From Laccaria trichodermophora (taxonomy: Eukaryota > Basidiomycota > Agaricomycetes > Agaricales > Hydnangiaceae), in contig JACTVC010000028.1 in NCBI GenBank assembly GCA_018417955.1, positions 496,001 to 560,000 on the forward strand: 64,000 nt of DNA, written 5' to 3'. Made by a program: the position numbers and the translations under genes. The notes beneath the pieces are model-generated. The model was not told the DNA's origin. It did no database searches and was given only the letters and a program-made list of their open reading frames with translations. Shown here in pieces: positions 32,619 to 43,839 of the stretch. Each line of letters begins with the position of its first letter. Positions within the stretch are counted from its first letter, which is position 1.

Positions 32619-35600
32619 CTAAATATTGATGTATTCCATTCCCATGATTTTGATGAGGCGCTCGAGTGTTGGTCGAGAAAGTGATTTTGTAAATATATCG
32701 GCGACGTTTTCAGTTGTATCGATAGGAACGACGGTGATGTCTTCGAGGTTGACGGCTTCACGGATCCAGTGGGTCTTGACGTCGACGTGTTTGATTTTGG
32801 TGTGACCTCCAAAGTTCTTGGTGAGAGCGACGGCGGCGTCGTTATCGCAGTAGATGGTAATGGGGAGGTCGAAGCGTTGATCAACTTCGAAGAACCAAGA
32901 ACATACCCATTTTGCCTGTTTCCCAGCCTCAAAAACACCCACATATTCAGCCTCTCCGGTCGAAGTGCTGACTCGCCTTTGAGTCTTTGCTTTCCAGCTC
33001 ACTGGTCCTCCAGAGGATATAAAAACGAAGCCAGCGGACGATTTACGGCTGTCGGATTCATCAGCATAGGAAGAGTCGGAATATCCGAAAGGTTTGACGA
33101 CCCCATCCTTTCTATATGTGATAACGAGGTTGCTGGTTGTTTTCAAGTATGCGAGGAGGTGTTGGACGAGCTTCCAGTGTATGGGGCGAGGATCGGATGC
33201 ATAGCGCATCAGTGCCATGACCGAGAAAGCGATGTCAGGCCGGGTACCATTTGCGATGTGGTTAAGCATTCCCAACGCGCTCCTATAATCCTTATCGCGC
33301 ATGAATTCGGAGTCATGAAGAGGGATGGGCATAGGTTGTGATTCCATGAGGGTTACGCCTGGAGGGAGAGGGGTATACTTTGGATTAGCGTTCTCCATTC
33401 CGAATGTAACCAAGGCCTTCGTTATAAGCGGTTTTTGATGGATAGATATGTCGCCGGAATCGTGATTCACGATTGACATGCCAAGTACTTTGTTAGGCGT
33501 GCCTAAATCGGTGATTTCGAATTTCGCCGCGAGTTCTCGTTTCGCTCGATCCATTGCAGCAACTGAAGAAGATCCTGATGATACATCATCGGTATAAGTC
33601 GACGAGATAGTATACCCTTCAGGAGTATATTGAATGCATACGCATGGGTCTGCTCAAGACTGGCGATGGCCGAGTTCGGTAAATGTTTTGTTGAGTAGAC
33701 GGAACCAGTTGTTGGCGCCGTCCATGGTGCCGTAAATGGTGAAGTTCATGATGAGAACTGTGTCGACATTGGGGATTTTATAGTGGTTTTCGAAGCCCTG
33801 GGGAATTTCGAGGTAATTGATTCCCTGGGGTTTGGAATTAAGGTACGCTCCAACAAAGTCGATCAGCCAGAAATAGAGCTTTAAACTCGCAATGAGTGCA
33901 AACAGCATTCTGACAGATTCGTACCTGGCCACCGCGGCAAAGGACTCGTAGTAATTCTCCCCAAGCCTTTGAGAAAAACCTTTAACTACCCCACGGGCAC
34001 GACGTCTAATGAGGCTCCCTTCTCCATCGACTTTCAGGTCATAGACCCACTTCCCTTTGATGGTTTTTACACCAGAGGGACGAGGAACAGCTGTTACGAC
34101 GCCGCGTTCATCCCATCGGGCAATCTCTCTCTCCATTGCTGGGAACCATAGTTGACGTCGGGACAGATTGAAAGCATCTTCGAATGTCACTGGGACAAAT
34201 CGGTTTTGTGGTTCCGGAGGGAATTCAGCATTCAGCGCGGTGTGTGTGGAGTCGTCATCTTCATCAGGGTCTTCCAAAATAGGAATTGAAGCGTCATCGT
34301 CATTTTCAATTGGTGTGGGGTTATTTTTCGCAGCAATTCTTGCTGATTGACGTGAAGCTGGGGGATATACGATTCTGGGATGTGTTTGCGGTTGGTTGAT
34401 AGTATCCGGAATAACTGGTTTATCAGGAACGGTGGGAACGACAGGGGCAGCGATAGGGTTTTTGATGACTATTGGTTCTACAAGAAAGTCGTAGTCAGTA
34501 TCGCCGTTGTCCTGATGGAAGTACTCCCCCTCAGTTGTGAGGGTACGGTGTCCAAGGCCTTCCTCAAATTTGACGTTCCGGGAACGGATGATTTGGCCGG
34601 TCTCAGGGATCAAGATCCTGTAAACGCCTCGGCCCTCAATTCCGATCAATCTGCCTTTTTGCCCCCGTGCGGCTAATTTGCTTCCGCCCTTCTCAAAGGG
34701 GATGTGCACATATGCGATGCAACCCCAGACCCTTATATGTCCCACATCCTGTTTCTTTCCTGTCCACTTCTCTTCAGGGATCACACCTGGGTGTCGACTG
34801 GATGGCAACCTATTCTCCGCATAATCCGCGAAGGCCCAAGCCTCAGCCCACCATTTTGCCGACATTCCAGCGTCCAAAAGCATGATTCAGACGGCGCCAG
34901 TTGTAACACCGATAGAGCGCTCTGCAGTACCGTTCGAGGAGGAGGAATAGGGGGCCGTTGGTAGCATGATGAGTCCCGTTTCACGAAAATAGTCGGCCCA
35001 TAGTTTGCCTTTGAATTCTGGTGCGTTATCAACTCTGACAAAAACCATAAGCTTTTCAGTGACCTTTTCGCTTTCACTTCGGTAGGTTTTCAAAGCAGTT
35101 AACGTTGTTTCATCTTGGCGGTTTGTGAGGAAGAAAGTTTTTCGGTGAGCGGATCCACTGTCGTGGAATTTCATTCCATATAACAATCCACCATGGGATT
35201 TGACACGAGATGGCCCCCAGATATCAACGTTGGTGAGTCGTAATATCCTATTTTCGATTTGGACATCGTCGTCATATGGTCGACGTTTCTGATTCCCCAA
35301 GATACAATCTTCGCATTGTCCAATAGCGTCCTCGGAAGTCATTTCAAGGCCGTCAACAAGTTTTAAGGCTTGTTTTACTCGAGTGACTCCAAAATGAGCG
35401 AATCGGCGGTGCCAAGTAGCGAGGTCGGTAGGGCTTCGAAGGGACTGGGCAGTGAGAGCGGTTGGTATAGCCAGTGAGAAGGATCCGTTGACAAGGTATA
35501 GTCCATTCTTCAGGGTTCCACCGAAGATCTCTGATTTTCCTTTATAGAAACGAACTCTCTGGTCCCCAAAGACTGCATGCCACCCGGCTACATCCATCTT

Positions 35601-36962
35601 GCTGATTGACAAGAGGTTGGCGGTGATGTCGGGTGCATGAAGAGCGTCGCGAAAGGTTAAGGTGTGTTCCACATTATTGAATACCACCTTGATCTCGACG
35701 TCACCTCCCCCCAATATTGAGAAACTCGCACCCTCCTTAGAAGACTGTCCGGCCATCCGTTCCAAAGGCTTATACGTTGAAAATACGTCACGACTTTTGA
35801 AGAAGTGAGTGGTACAACCTGAATCCGCAAATGAACATGAGGAGATGGAAGGTGAGACTTGACTAGCGGCTAGAGCGACCTTCTGAAGGACTGATTTATT
35901 CTCCTCCAGAAGTTTCGTGACATCGTCGTCGAATGTTGCCGATAAGGCGAAGTGTCCACCAGTATTTATTGTACCATCTATTGTCGAGGACGAGGACGCC
36001 AAATTTGCGATAGGCGAAATGGTCCGCTTCCCTTTCCACCATGGGGGGTATTGTCCCTGCTTGCCACCTCCCATTTGGAAACAATCAGGGATCAAGTGTC
36101 CAGTCTTTCCACATGAAGGGTTGGAGCATACAAGGTGAGACTTATTTGGGTTAGATGATCCTCCGGGTCTCGTTCGTAGGGTTTTCACTTCAGCTTGCAG
36201 TGCGTGGACCGTTGCTTCCAGAGCTTTGACGGAATCAAACGCGTGATTAGTTGTTTTAGTGGTTTCGGATGCGCGATTGGCAAGACGTTCCCCATGTGAG
36301 GTGAGTTTCATGATTACTTCGCTTAAATCCTCTTTATCGTAAAGATTCGATATGATGGGGTCCCAAGACTCGGGGAAGGAGTCGAGGAGTTTAGTGATGA
36401 AGCGTATGTCGGTGATTTCAGCACCGGCGTCGTTAGCGGCCTTGCGTAGTGCGCGCATTTTCTCGATATGGCCATTCTCCCCTGCAACCTTCATTCCCTC
36501 TTCAAACTTGCAGTTTGCTAACGCTCTCTCCCGCATATTTCTAGCCCTATCGCTTGCGCCACCATACTGCTTGGCTAGCAGGGTCCAGGCCTCATGCGAC
36601 TTCCCATTCGAGTTAACGCCGGATCCAGCAATATCTACCAGATTGATCAAGATCGACGACATCGAGGCACTCTCGCGGAGTTTGTACTCAAGTTCTGATG
36701 GAGTTATGGAGTGGGCTGGAGTAGGACCTGGTGGTTTTTCGGTCGTAGAGTCAGGGGGGGAATTTTTCGGATCAGTAGATGGATTCTCTGCGTCCAGTAT
36801 CTCCTGGGGGACAACGATTTTGTTCTCCCAATATTTTAGGTATCCTCGGGGTTTCCCATGAGCGATCATTAGCGTTTTCCAGCTCGCGAAGTTTTCATAA
36901 CCGTGGCAGCGCTGATCCTCGGGCAAGGAGAAAGGGATTGAGATATTGTGACTTCCAGACAT
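32619..36962 (-). pseudogene. Copia gag-pol polyprotein with two in-frame nonsense codons
   Basis: One continuous frame of 1448 codons from the ATG at 36962 to the stop at 32619, broken only by TGA at 34887-34889 and at 33654-33656. Domains in order: Gag; zinc knuckle CSNPSCGKTGHLIPDC (CX4CX4HX4C); aspartic protease FADSGCTTHF; integrase HHCC region (HRRFAHFG ... CEDCILG) and D, D, E residues (TNVDIWGP, VRVDNAPEF, NGTAERS); reverse transcriptase with LIDFVGAYLNS and the YTDDV active site; RNase H with SDSSYADE, STGEAEYV and CDNDAAVAL. The order PR-INT-RT-RH is diagnostic of Ty1/Copia. Both nonsense codons are one transition away from CGA, and C-to-T change at CpG is the simplest cause. No frameshifts were found. 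The first stop falls in the integrase and the second in the RT just before YTDDV, so this copy should not be autonomous. Confidence 0.93.
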
Positions 36963-37039
36963 TGTAGAAAGTTTCTTGTATTGAGTCGATAGGGGATATG
37001 TGTGTAATCGATAATCTTCTTATAATTTAGGAGCGAGCA

Positions 37040-37051
37040 GGGCCCATAACC
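37040..37051 (-). other. Primer-binding site of the Copia element
   Basis: Immediately after the 5' LTR (minus strand) the sequence reads GGTTATGGGCCC. This is a perfect 12-base complement of the spliced anticodon arm (GGGCCCATAACC) of the initiator-type tRNA-Met at 12076-12168, and about 19 of 22 bases match if extended. Copia-class elements are known to prime with an internal fragment of initiator tRNA. Confidence 0.8.
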
Positions 37052-37350
37052 TGTTAAGATAAGACGGTAAGTGATAGCTCAGGCGGTTACACGTAGGAGT
37101 AAACGACTGTATAGTCAATCTCTACCTGTTAAGATAAGACGGTAAGTGATAGCTAAGGTAGAGATAAGTAAGTAATGTATCGGAAGATATATGAGTAAAG
37201 AAATACACACCTCAGGCGGTTACACGTAGGAGTAAATGACTGAGGTGCGAGGAACGGAAAGGAGCGAGAAAATAGTAAGTACGGAAGTAAATGAAGGTGT
37301 TAGTAAATAGTAATAAAGAGAGTACGTGCGTAGGGTTCTAATCCTCAACA
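37052..37350 (-). repeat. 5' LTR of the Copia element
   Basis: 299 bp, 298 of 299 identical to the 3' LTR by eye. It should hold the element's promoter, but I cannot point to a convincing TATA box. Confidence 0.95.
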
Positions 37351-38777
37351 TCCTCACTCTACCCTTCCTCGGATCTCAAGAGATGACGCCCCTCTGCATC
37401 TGTCTCCTCGCGCGTTCCAGTAATCAGCCTACCCACCACCATTGAGCCGAAGGGTTTGGCGAGCGTGCTCCAAGGCGTGGAGTCAGAAGTGACGGCCATG
37501 GATTGTTGGAGTTTGGGACGATTGTAGGGCTTGGGCAAGCTATGTGCATGGCTTTGTAGGAGGTATGTCAGTTGGTTGATGGACGTTAGTGGTGGACGTT
37601 TTGGTGAAAGAGAATCTGATTTCCGTTTGGTTCGGAGTCTATAAAACGTATTCTTCGATTGTCACCACTACCACCACTTCGACATCCTCCCGCATACATT
37701 ACGAGCCTGATTCAATGCTCCAAACTCCCACTCACAAGCACCTTTTGGTCTCGTATAGATTTTTATGTCAACAGTTTCGCCAGAGGCCAGCAAACTAAAA
37801 GATGGTTTGGCACACTGGCAAGCCACCTTACTTATCATCATCAAGCTCGCGCACTTGCCTTGTTTTCTGGGTCTACGACGACGCTTGGGGACTTTTTATA
37901 GCCTGCCATGGCTCCTGAGTACTGAGTCCTGACTCTAGCTGCTCTCAAAGCGGCCCATATGTTCTCGCCTCGGGGCTCATCTCACTTCCACCACCATCTC
38001 CGGGCACTTCTTCAACTTGCATTTGCACAGTTACTCGCAAGGGGGGGCGTATGGATACTAAAAACCCTCACGCACCATTATTCTTATCCAATTGTCCACG
38101 GGAAATTGTTCCGAAATGCGATTCGCTCAAGCGGAACGAGGAGGAAAGCAAGGTTGTCGGACAAGTGGAAGGACTCTGATTTATGGGCTCGGTCTTGGTG
38201 CATGGGGTGTAAGGAGGCTGGTAGGTGGTTTACGCGGTTTTTTGGAGAAGGGAGGATGAGGTAAGAGCTCGCTATTTTGCGTGCGCGTTTCTGACTGCGC
38301 AGTTGATAGAGATCCGCGACGGGCTTCTCATTTGGTCCTGGAGAGGACAGCGCATGTCTTGTCGCCACTACCAGCTGGTCGCCTCCTCTCATTGTTGAAA
38401 CTTCGGTCACCCATTGTTCTGTCGCTTGGCATTCCCTTCTCGCAGTCAGGTTCGTTAGTCTGCCTATCTGCCCACCCCTTTTCCCGCATAGACTTTGGCG
38501 GCCTCAATCTGTCTTCTTGCCCTCGCATCGTACCTGTGCCCCCGATACCATCCTCCACGATGGGCTTCCTCCCAGCGAACTTGGTTTGTTCAACACACTA
38601 CGCCCAAGCTCACAGAGTTTTTTCGCTTGATCTTGGTCGTTCGTGGTTTTTTTGCCGATACCTGAGCTGAGATTGTTCCATCTTTGGTCTCTTCCCCTTC
38701 AGGCTTCTTTTGCCTGAACGCACGTTAGTTATTTTAATGAACTACAACAAAAGTGTTTTGTCCAGGCGGACATCCTA
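37351..38777. repeat. Third copy of the WD40-unit spacer
   Basis: Continues the spacer interrupted by the Copia element (ACTCTACCCTTCCTCGG, AATCAGCCTACCCACC) and later matches 14040-14200 and 17680-17870 (CTCACAGAGTTT...TTCGCTTGAT). No intact gene is supported. A minus-strand frame at 38084-38410 is unrecognised. Confidence 0.5.
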
Positions 38778-41700
38778 CTAGTCCCCGATCCACCATTCGG
38801 GACCATTCTTATTTTTCCGCAGGTCCCACTCATAGAGTGTTCCAGCAAGTTCAGCGTACAGAGTTTCTCCGCTTGAATCGAAGAAAAGCGACTGCACTCC
38901 TACGAACATTCTAAGTTTTTGGACCCGTTCCAGCTTTAGTTGAAAAGTTTCTTCCGTCTCGAACGACGTCGCATCGATCACATGGATGATGTCAAGTTGG
39001 GAGTAAATATTGCACTACGAATTCAGACCACCTGTTTGAGAGATAGGGATATCAGAATATGAACATCAGACATACCTCCACAAATGCCAGAGCCTCTTTT
39101 CCTAATTTTCCACTGCTGAATGAGAGAAATGGGACACTCTGGTTGTTATAGTCGGGCTTAGGGACTTCCATGAATGTTTTCAAAGGAGCGCTGCTTCGGA
39201 TATCCCAGACAGACACTCTGCCACAACCCATGGCCATAGCAAACTTGGATCCATCGGCAGAAAATGCAAGTTCTGCATGGAGAGTTGCTGTTCCTAGGGC
39301 CCGGGGAGTGGGAATAGAAATGCGGGTAACGAAGGAAAAGCTTGTGCTACCAGAATCCGAATAGTGAATGTCAATCATTTGGTTGTGCGGTCCTTCCTCC
39401 AAATATCCGTTTAAGAGAATGTGCCTGTCAGGGGATAGTATTACTTAGAAAACACATTAGAGCAAGTTTGACACGATTGCATGAAATTTCGGACAAACCG
39501 CAGGTACACCCGTTCTCTGAGTTCGACTTGAGCTCTAGATCGGTATCTATTCTCCCAGACTCAATTAGGGGAAATTTATTAGAGGCATCAGTTTCAGTCG
39601 TAGATATGTCGAACAGCTTCCAATGGTTGTCAAAGCGCTCCCTAAAACTGATTCCCAGTGGATTTTCGGTGGATTTTATCAACCGCAAATTATTAATATT
39701 GCAGTGACCATCGACGCCACCATTGAAAGACCACAGGGTGGGACCAACACGATTGTCGGCGCGGATTTCGTAGATAGATATGTGTAGATGGGGTACTAGA
39801 TAGGACCTACACTGACTCTACAAAATGATTGTCCAGTCATTTTTTGGACAAAGCTGGTGTTATAACACAAGAATTAAACACTTTGAGTACTAAGCTCTGG
39901 TATATCAAATATAGCTAAGGAGGTGTAGATTGTACATACCAAGTTTGGGGATGAACAAATGAAAACTCAGGATAAGGCAGGGCATTGACTGTGACATCTG
40001 CCAAAAATGGGATGTAACAAAATGGGAAATTCTGAATGACTGCAACCTACTGAAAGCAATTCACAACTTGAGGAGGAGATATTTTGAACACTGGATCTCC
40101 CTGCTATTGTTATGAGTTTCATAAAGTCTGTGGGTTAGAAAATTTGATAATCTCCTATGAAAGGTAAATTGAACTTGTTCTCCATTTTATGTATTTTTCA
40201 CTCAATATATTTGTTGGAATGAGGTAAAATAGCTCCCTATTGATGTTTGTAGTGTGTATAATACAAAAGGTAGGCAGGAGTGTTACAATGAACATTGCAT
40301 GATGTCTGTAGAAGCTAATTCCCAGAGTTTTTCTGGAAGTAAACAAGTATCTACAACATTGGTCCTTCTTTTCTGCAAGAAGAAAAAATGCTACCATCCT
40401 TTTGAGTTGATCCATGGAGACTCAGGATGTCTTTTAAACAATGCCTGAAGTATAGCATGATGGAAAATAAATTTACACTGGGTATGACTTGAAAGGTCCC
40501 CAATCAAAGTACATCTTGCATAGGGCAATCATCCTGAACCAATCCTTGACATTTTTCTTGGTGAATTGGGGCTAAAAATGTTTCACAAGGCACTTCTCAT
40601 GCCTAGTAACTCTATCCCAAAGAAATAAACAGAAGTCCTATTTATACAAGGATCTGAGACCCCACACCTTTCTTGCTCTATGGAAAATGTACTTTTATTG
40701 AGGACTTATCAAGTTATACCCAGTGTAAATTAATTTTCTATTATGCTATACTTCAGACATTGTTTAAAAGACATCCTGAGTCTCCATGGATCAATTCAAA
40801 AGGATGGTAGCATTTTTTCTTCTTGCAGAAAAGAAGGACCAATGTTGTAGATACTTAATTACTTCCAGAAAAACTCTGGGAATTAGCTTCTACAGACATC
40901 ATGCAATGTTCATTGTAACACTCCTGCCTACCTTTTGTATTATACACACTACAAACATCAATAGGGAGCTATTTTACCTCATTCCAACAAATATATTGAG
41001 TGAAAAATACATAAAATGGAGAACAAGTTCAACTTACTTTTCAGAGGAGATTATCAAATTTTCTAACCCACAGACTTTATGAAACTCATAACAATGGCAG
41101 GGATATCTAGTGTTCAAAATATCTCCTCCTCAAGTTGTGAATTGCTTTCAGTAGGTTGCAGTCATTCAGAATTTCCCATTTTGTTACATCCCATTTTTGG
41201 CAGATGTCACAGTCAATGCCCTGCCTTATCCTGAGTTTTCATTTGTTCATCCCCAAACTTGGTATGTACAATCTACACCTCCTTAGCTATATTTAATATA
41301 CCAGAGCTTAGCACTCAAAGTGTTTAATTCTTGTGTTATAATACCAGCTTTGTCCAAAAAATGACTGGACAATCATTTTGTAGAGTTAGTGTAGGAGTCT
41401 TTTCCAAGTACTTTGCGAATAGTAGGACCCGATTGCCTTTGATGGGGATGAATGCGATTTCTGCTAAAAGCCGCGACGGATGTTTCGGGACAATTATTCG
41501 TGGCTTGAAGGGATAGTGAGTTACAACAACTTCCTCGATGCGCGGCATGTGAATCAACCTCATGTTTTCCGGAGGAATGGATGCTGTGCTCGAATATCGC
41601 ACCGACCCGACGGTAATAAACGATTCCCTTTTGAAGAGGACAATGAAGGTTGTGAATTTGAGATTCTTCGTCATGAGTGAATCTGCGGCCCGATGGTTAG

Positions 41701-41798
41701 ATACATATAAGTATAACAGATTCTCACAATTTTTGGTCAACAAGGATGGTCTTTCTTGGAATCCTTGACTTTAGCAATGACGAAGGCGGTTCATCCAT
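38778..41798 (-). pseudogene. WD40-like family copy C, split by a 1.6-kb palindrome
   Basis: Exon 1 starts at the ATG 41798 (MDEPPSSLLKSRIPRKTILV) and splices to FTHDEESQIHNLHCPLQKG, then IIVPKHPSR and PIKGNRVLLFAKY. Here the coding sequence is interrupted by the palindromic element 39806-41395. It resumes with YEIRADNRVGPTLWSFNG, FDISTTETDASNKFPL, AFSADGSKFAMAM, GRVSVWDIRSSAPL and the last exon IDATSFETEE to EWDLRKNKNG, stop 38778. I saw no other clear break, so the insertion is probably what killed this copy. Confidence 0.72.
39806..41395. mobile_element. 1.59-kb palindromic foldback element
   Basis: Two arms of about 700 bp are nearly perfect inverted copies (CCTACACTGACTCTAC versus CCTACACTAACTCTAC at the ends; TCCATGGAGACTCAGGATG inside). 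They meet around a loop at about 40530-40680. It inserted into coding sequence of copy C; copies A, D, E and F show the uninterrupted gene. The target duplication is ambiguous (a few bases around AGG). No protein is encoded: the two near-identical open frames (40155-40415 minus, 40786-41082 plus) are mirror images of each other. Confidence 0.85.
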
Positions 41799-42353
41799 TG
41801 ACGGCTGGTGAGAATACGGAAGGGACGATGCTCCGCCCTATAAGCGCGCGCTGAGCGTGTCGGGGTGTTGCTTACCGCAATTTGCCGATCACGAGATCAA
41901 ATCACCATGCTCTCAACTTTCTGCTTAACTTGTAACTCAGCTCAAAAACTCAACCTTTCTGCGGCCCACCGGTGGTATGCTCAACGAAACATGCCATCCT
42001 CTTAATCCTCAGATATTTGGCCGAATTTGAAGCTTGAGCTCGAGCGCTCAGCACTCAGCCCACCAATCCATCCTCCGCGACAGATAGAGTCTACGCCTTC
42101 AACGCAGCGGGATTAATATTCCTCCCTTTCTTCTGAAGCAAACTTGGTTTGTTCAACGTGACATTGTGCCCAAGCTCAAAGAGTTTGTTTGCTTGATCTT
42201 GGGTGTGGGTAATACCTTTGCCGATATCTAAGCCGTGGTTAATCCAAGTTCGGTCTCCTCTGCTTCATGTTTCTTTTGCTTGAACATTCGTTACTTATAA
42301 TGATAAACTACAAATGGCGTAATACAAAGTATTTCGTCGAGGTGGACATCTAA
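41799..42353. other. Spacer between copies C and D
   Basis: Contains the conserved core promoter block of copy C (CCTATAAGCGCGCG at 41837-41850) and the 3' flank of copy D (AAGCTCAAAGAGTTTGTTTGCTTG). No gene. Confidence 0.5.
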
Positions 42354-43450
42354 CTACTCCCCGATCCACCATTCAGGGCCATGATTATTTTTCCGCAAGT
42401 CCCATTCGTAGAGTATTCCGTTAAGTTCAGCATACAGAGTTCCCTCGCCTGGATCGAAGAAAAGCAAACCCACTCCTATGTACCTTTCATAATCATTGAG
42501 CTCTTCCAAGTTCAACGGAAGAAGTTCCTCCGTCTCAAATGACGTTGAATCGATCGCATGAATAATTTCAAGCGAGGAGGAATGATCGCGCTAAGGATTC
42601 AGACCAAGGCAGATCGAAATGTGAATATCGGACGTACCTCTACAAATACCAGAGCCTCTTTTCCTAATTTTCTGAAGATGTCGCACAGGCCGGTCATGAT
42701 CGCCCAACTTGGGGATTTCCCTGAATGTTTTCAATGGGACTTTGTGTCGGATATCCCAAACAGACACTCTTCTGCGACCAATGGCTATAACAGACTTGAA
42801 CCCGTCCGCAGAAAATGCAAGTAGTGGTGATTCCTGGAACAATACTTTTGGGACCCTGGCAATGGGAAGAGATATGCGGGTGATGAAGGAAAAGTCCACG
42901 TTTTTTGTGCCGCCAGCATCCGAATAGTGAATGTCGATCGTTTCGTCGCGTCGATTTCTGTCCAAATTCGCGTTTAGGAGAATGTGCCCAGAAGGGGATA
43001 GTATGACTTGGAAAACACATGAGAGCATGTTCAACGCAATTACGTGAAAAATATTGGACAAACCGAGACTCTTATCGTTTTCTGACTTTGACCTGAGCTT
43101 TAAATCAAAGTCTATTTTCCCGGACTCGATGAGAGGGAAATTATTCGAGGTATCAGTGTCAGTAGTAGAGATGTCGAACAGCTTGCAGTGGTCGTCGAAC
43201 CGCACCTCAAAGCGATTCCCAAAGCATTTCTGGTGGATTTTATGAGCTCCAAATCATCAGTATTGAAGTGACCATCAACGCTACCGTCGAAAGACCACAA
43301 AGTACGACCAACGCGATCATCGGCACGGATTTCGTGGATTGATAGGTGCAGATAGGCCTTGTAAGTTATCTTTTCGAAGTAGGATCCGGTTGCCTTTGAC
43401 CGTGGGGACGAAGGGAATTTCTGCTAAATCCCGCGATGGGTGTTAGTGTT
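42354..43450 (-). pseudogene. WD40-like family copy D, truncated and frameshifted
   Basis: From the 3' side: stop TAG at 42354; last exon with TSFETEELLPL; WD exon with LSPSGHILLNAN, LAFSADGFKSVIAI and RRVSVWDIRHKVPLKTF; then FDISTTDTDTSNNFPLIESG. A deletion of about ten bases after the WD repeat (near 42680) shifts the frame relative to KLGKEAL in copy C. The 5' third of the gene is missing: sequence stops matching near 43450, where the dynein-containing duplication begins. Confidence 0.68.
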
Positions 43451-43599
43451 GTACCCCCTGCCTGATAAGGTATGTTTTTCGTGAATCTCTGTTTTTTCAA
43501 TGTTTTCGCCGATTGAGGACGGAAAGGTCGATTTTCAACAACCACAAAGTCCTTCCCGGCCCTCAACAACCCAGTGCGTGGGTCGTATATGTATGACAT
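43450..43599 (-). pseudogene. Unrecognised coding fragment upstream of dynein copy 1
   Basis: Minus-strand frame with YIYDPRTGLLRAGKDFVVVE and SAKTLKKQRFTKNIPY. The paralogous position in the second duplication copy (about 55265-55415) encodes VIYDPRTGFLKVAEGQNGG and TKTLKKHRFRENIPYK. Conservation of the reading frame between copies suggests it was once coding. Family unknown. Confidence 0.4.
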
Positions 43600-43839
43600 C
43601 GTGAGGAAGAGCCGGAGTCAATAGGTGGGTCGTATGTGATATCGTGAGGAAGAGCCGGGGCCTGGGGTCAATGGGCGGCAGTGGCTGAATACATGCGCCT
43701 CGTCTCTGCGGATTGTCTGAGCGATCTGTTCTCTGCGCAATGTTAGGTCGTTGTATCCATAATATTCACGTAAATGTTCACGGACCAGCGACGCGGATGA
43801 ATCGATGACGGACTCGGAGGAACACAAACACACACGTAT

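Larger units (their letters stand above)
32299..37350 (-). mobile_element. Ty1/Copia LTR retrotransposon, nearly intact
   Basis: Two 299-bp LTRs (32299-32597 and 37052-37350) differ at only one position I could find (TAAACGACTGAGG versus TAAATGACTGAGG). Both begin TGTT and end CAACA. The element is flanked by the 5-bp target duplication TCCTC (32294-32298 and 37351-37355). Its single gag-pol frame lies on the minus strand. It interrupts a spacer copy that reads straight through in the related sequences at 12290 and 15835. The near-identical LTRs indicate a recent insertion. Confidence 0.96.

Noticed and set aside
33969..36967. Plus-strand frames inside the Copia element
   Set aside because: Antisense shadows of the gag-pol frame, without motifs.
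40155..41082. Two near-identical 86-98 codon frames
   Set aside because: They are mirror copies produced by the palindrome, with no family resemblance.
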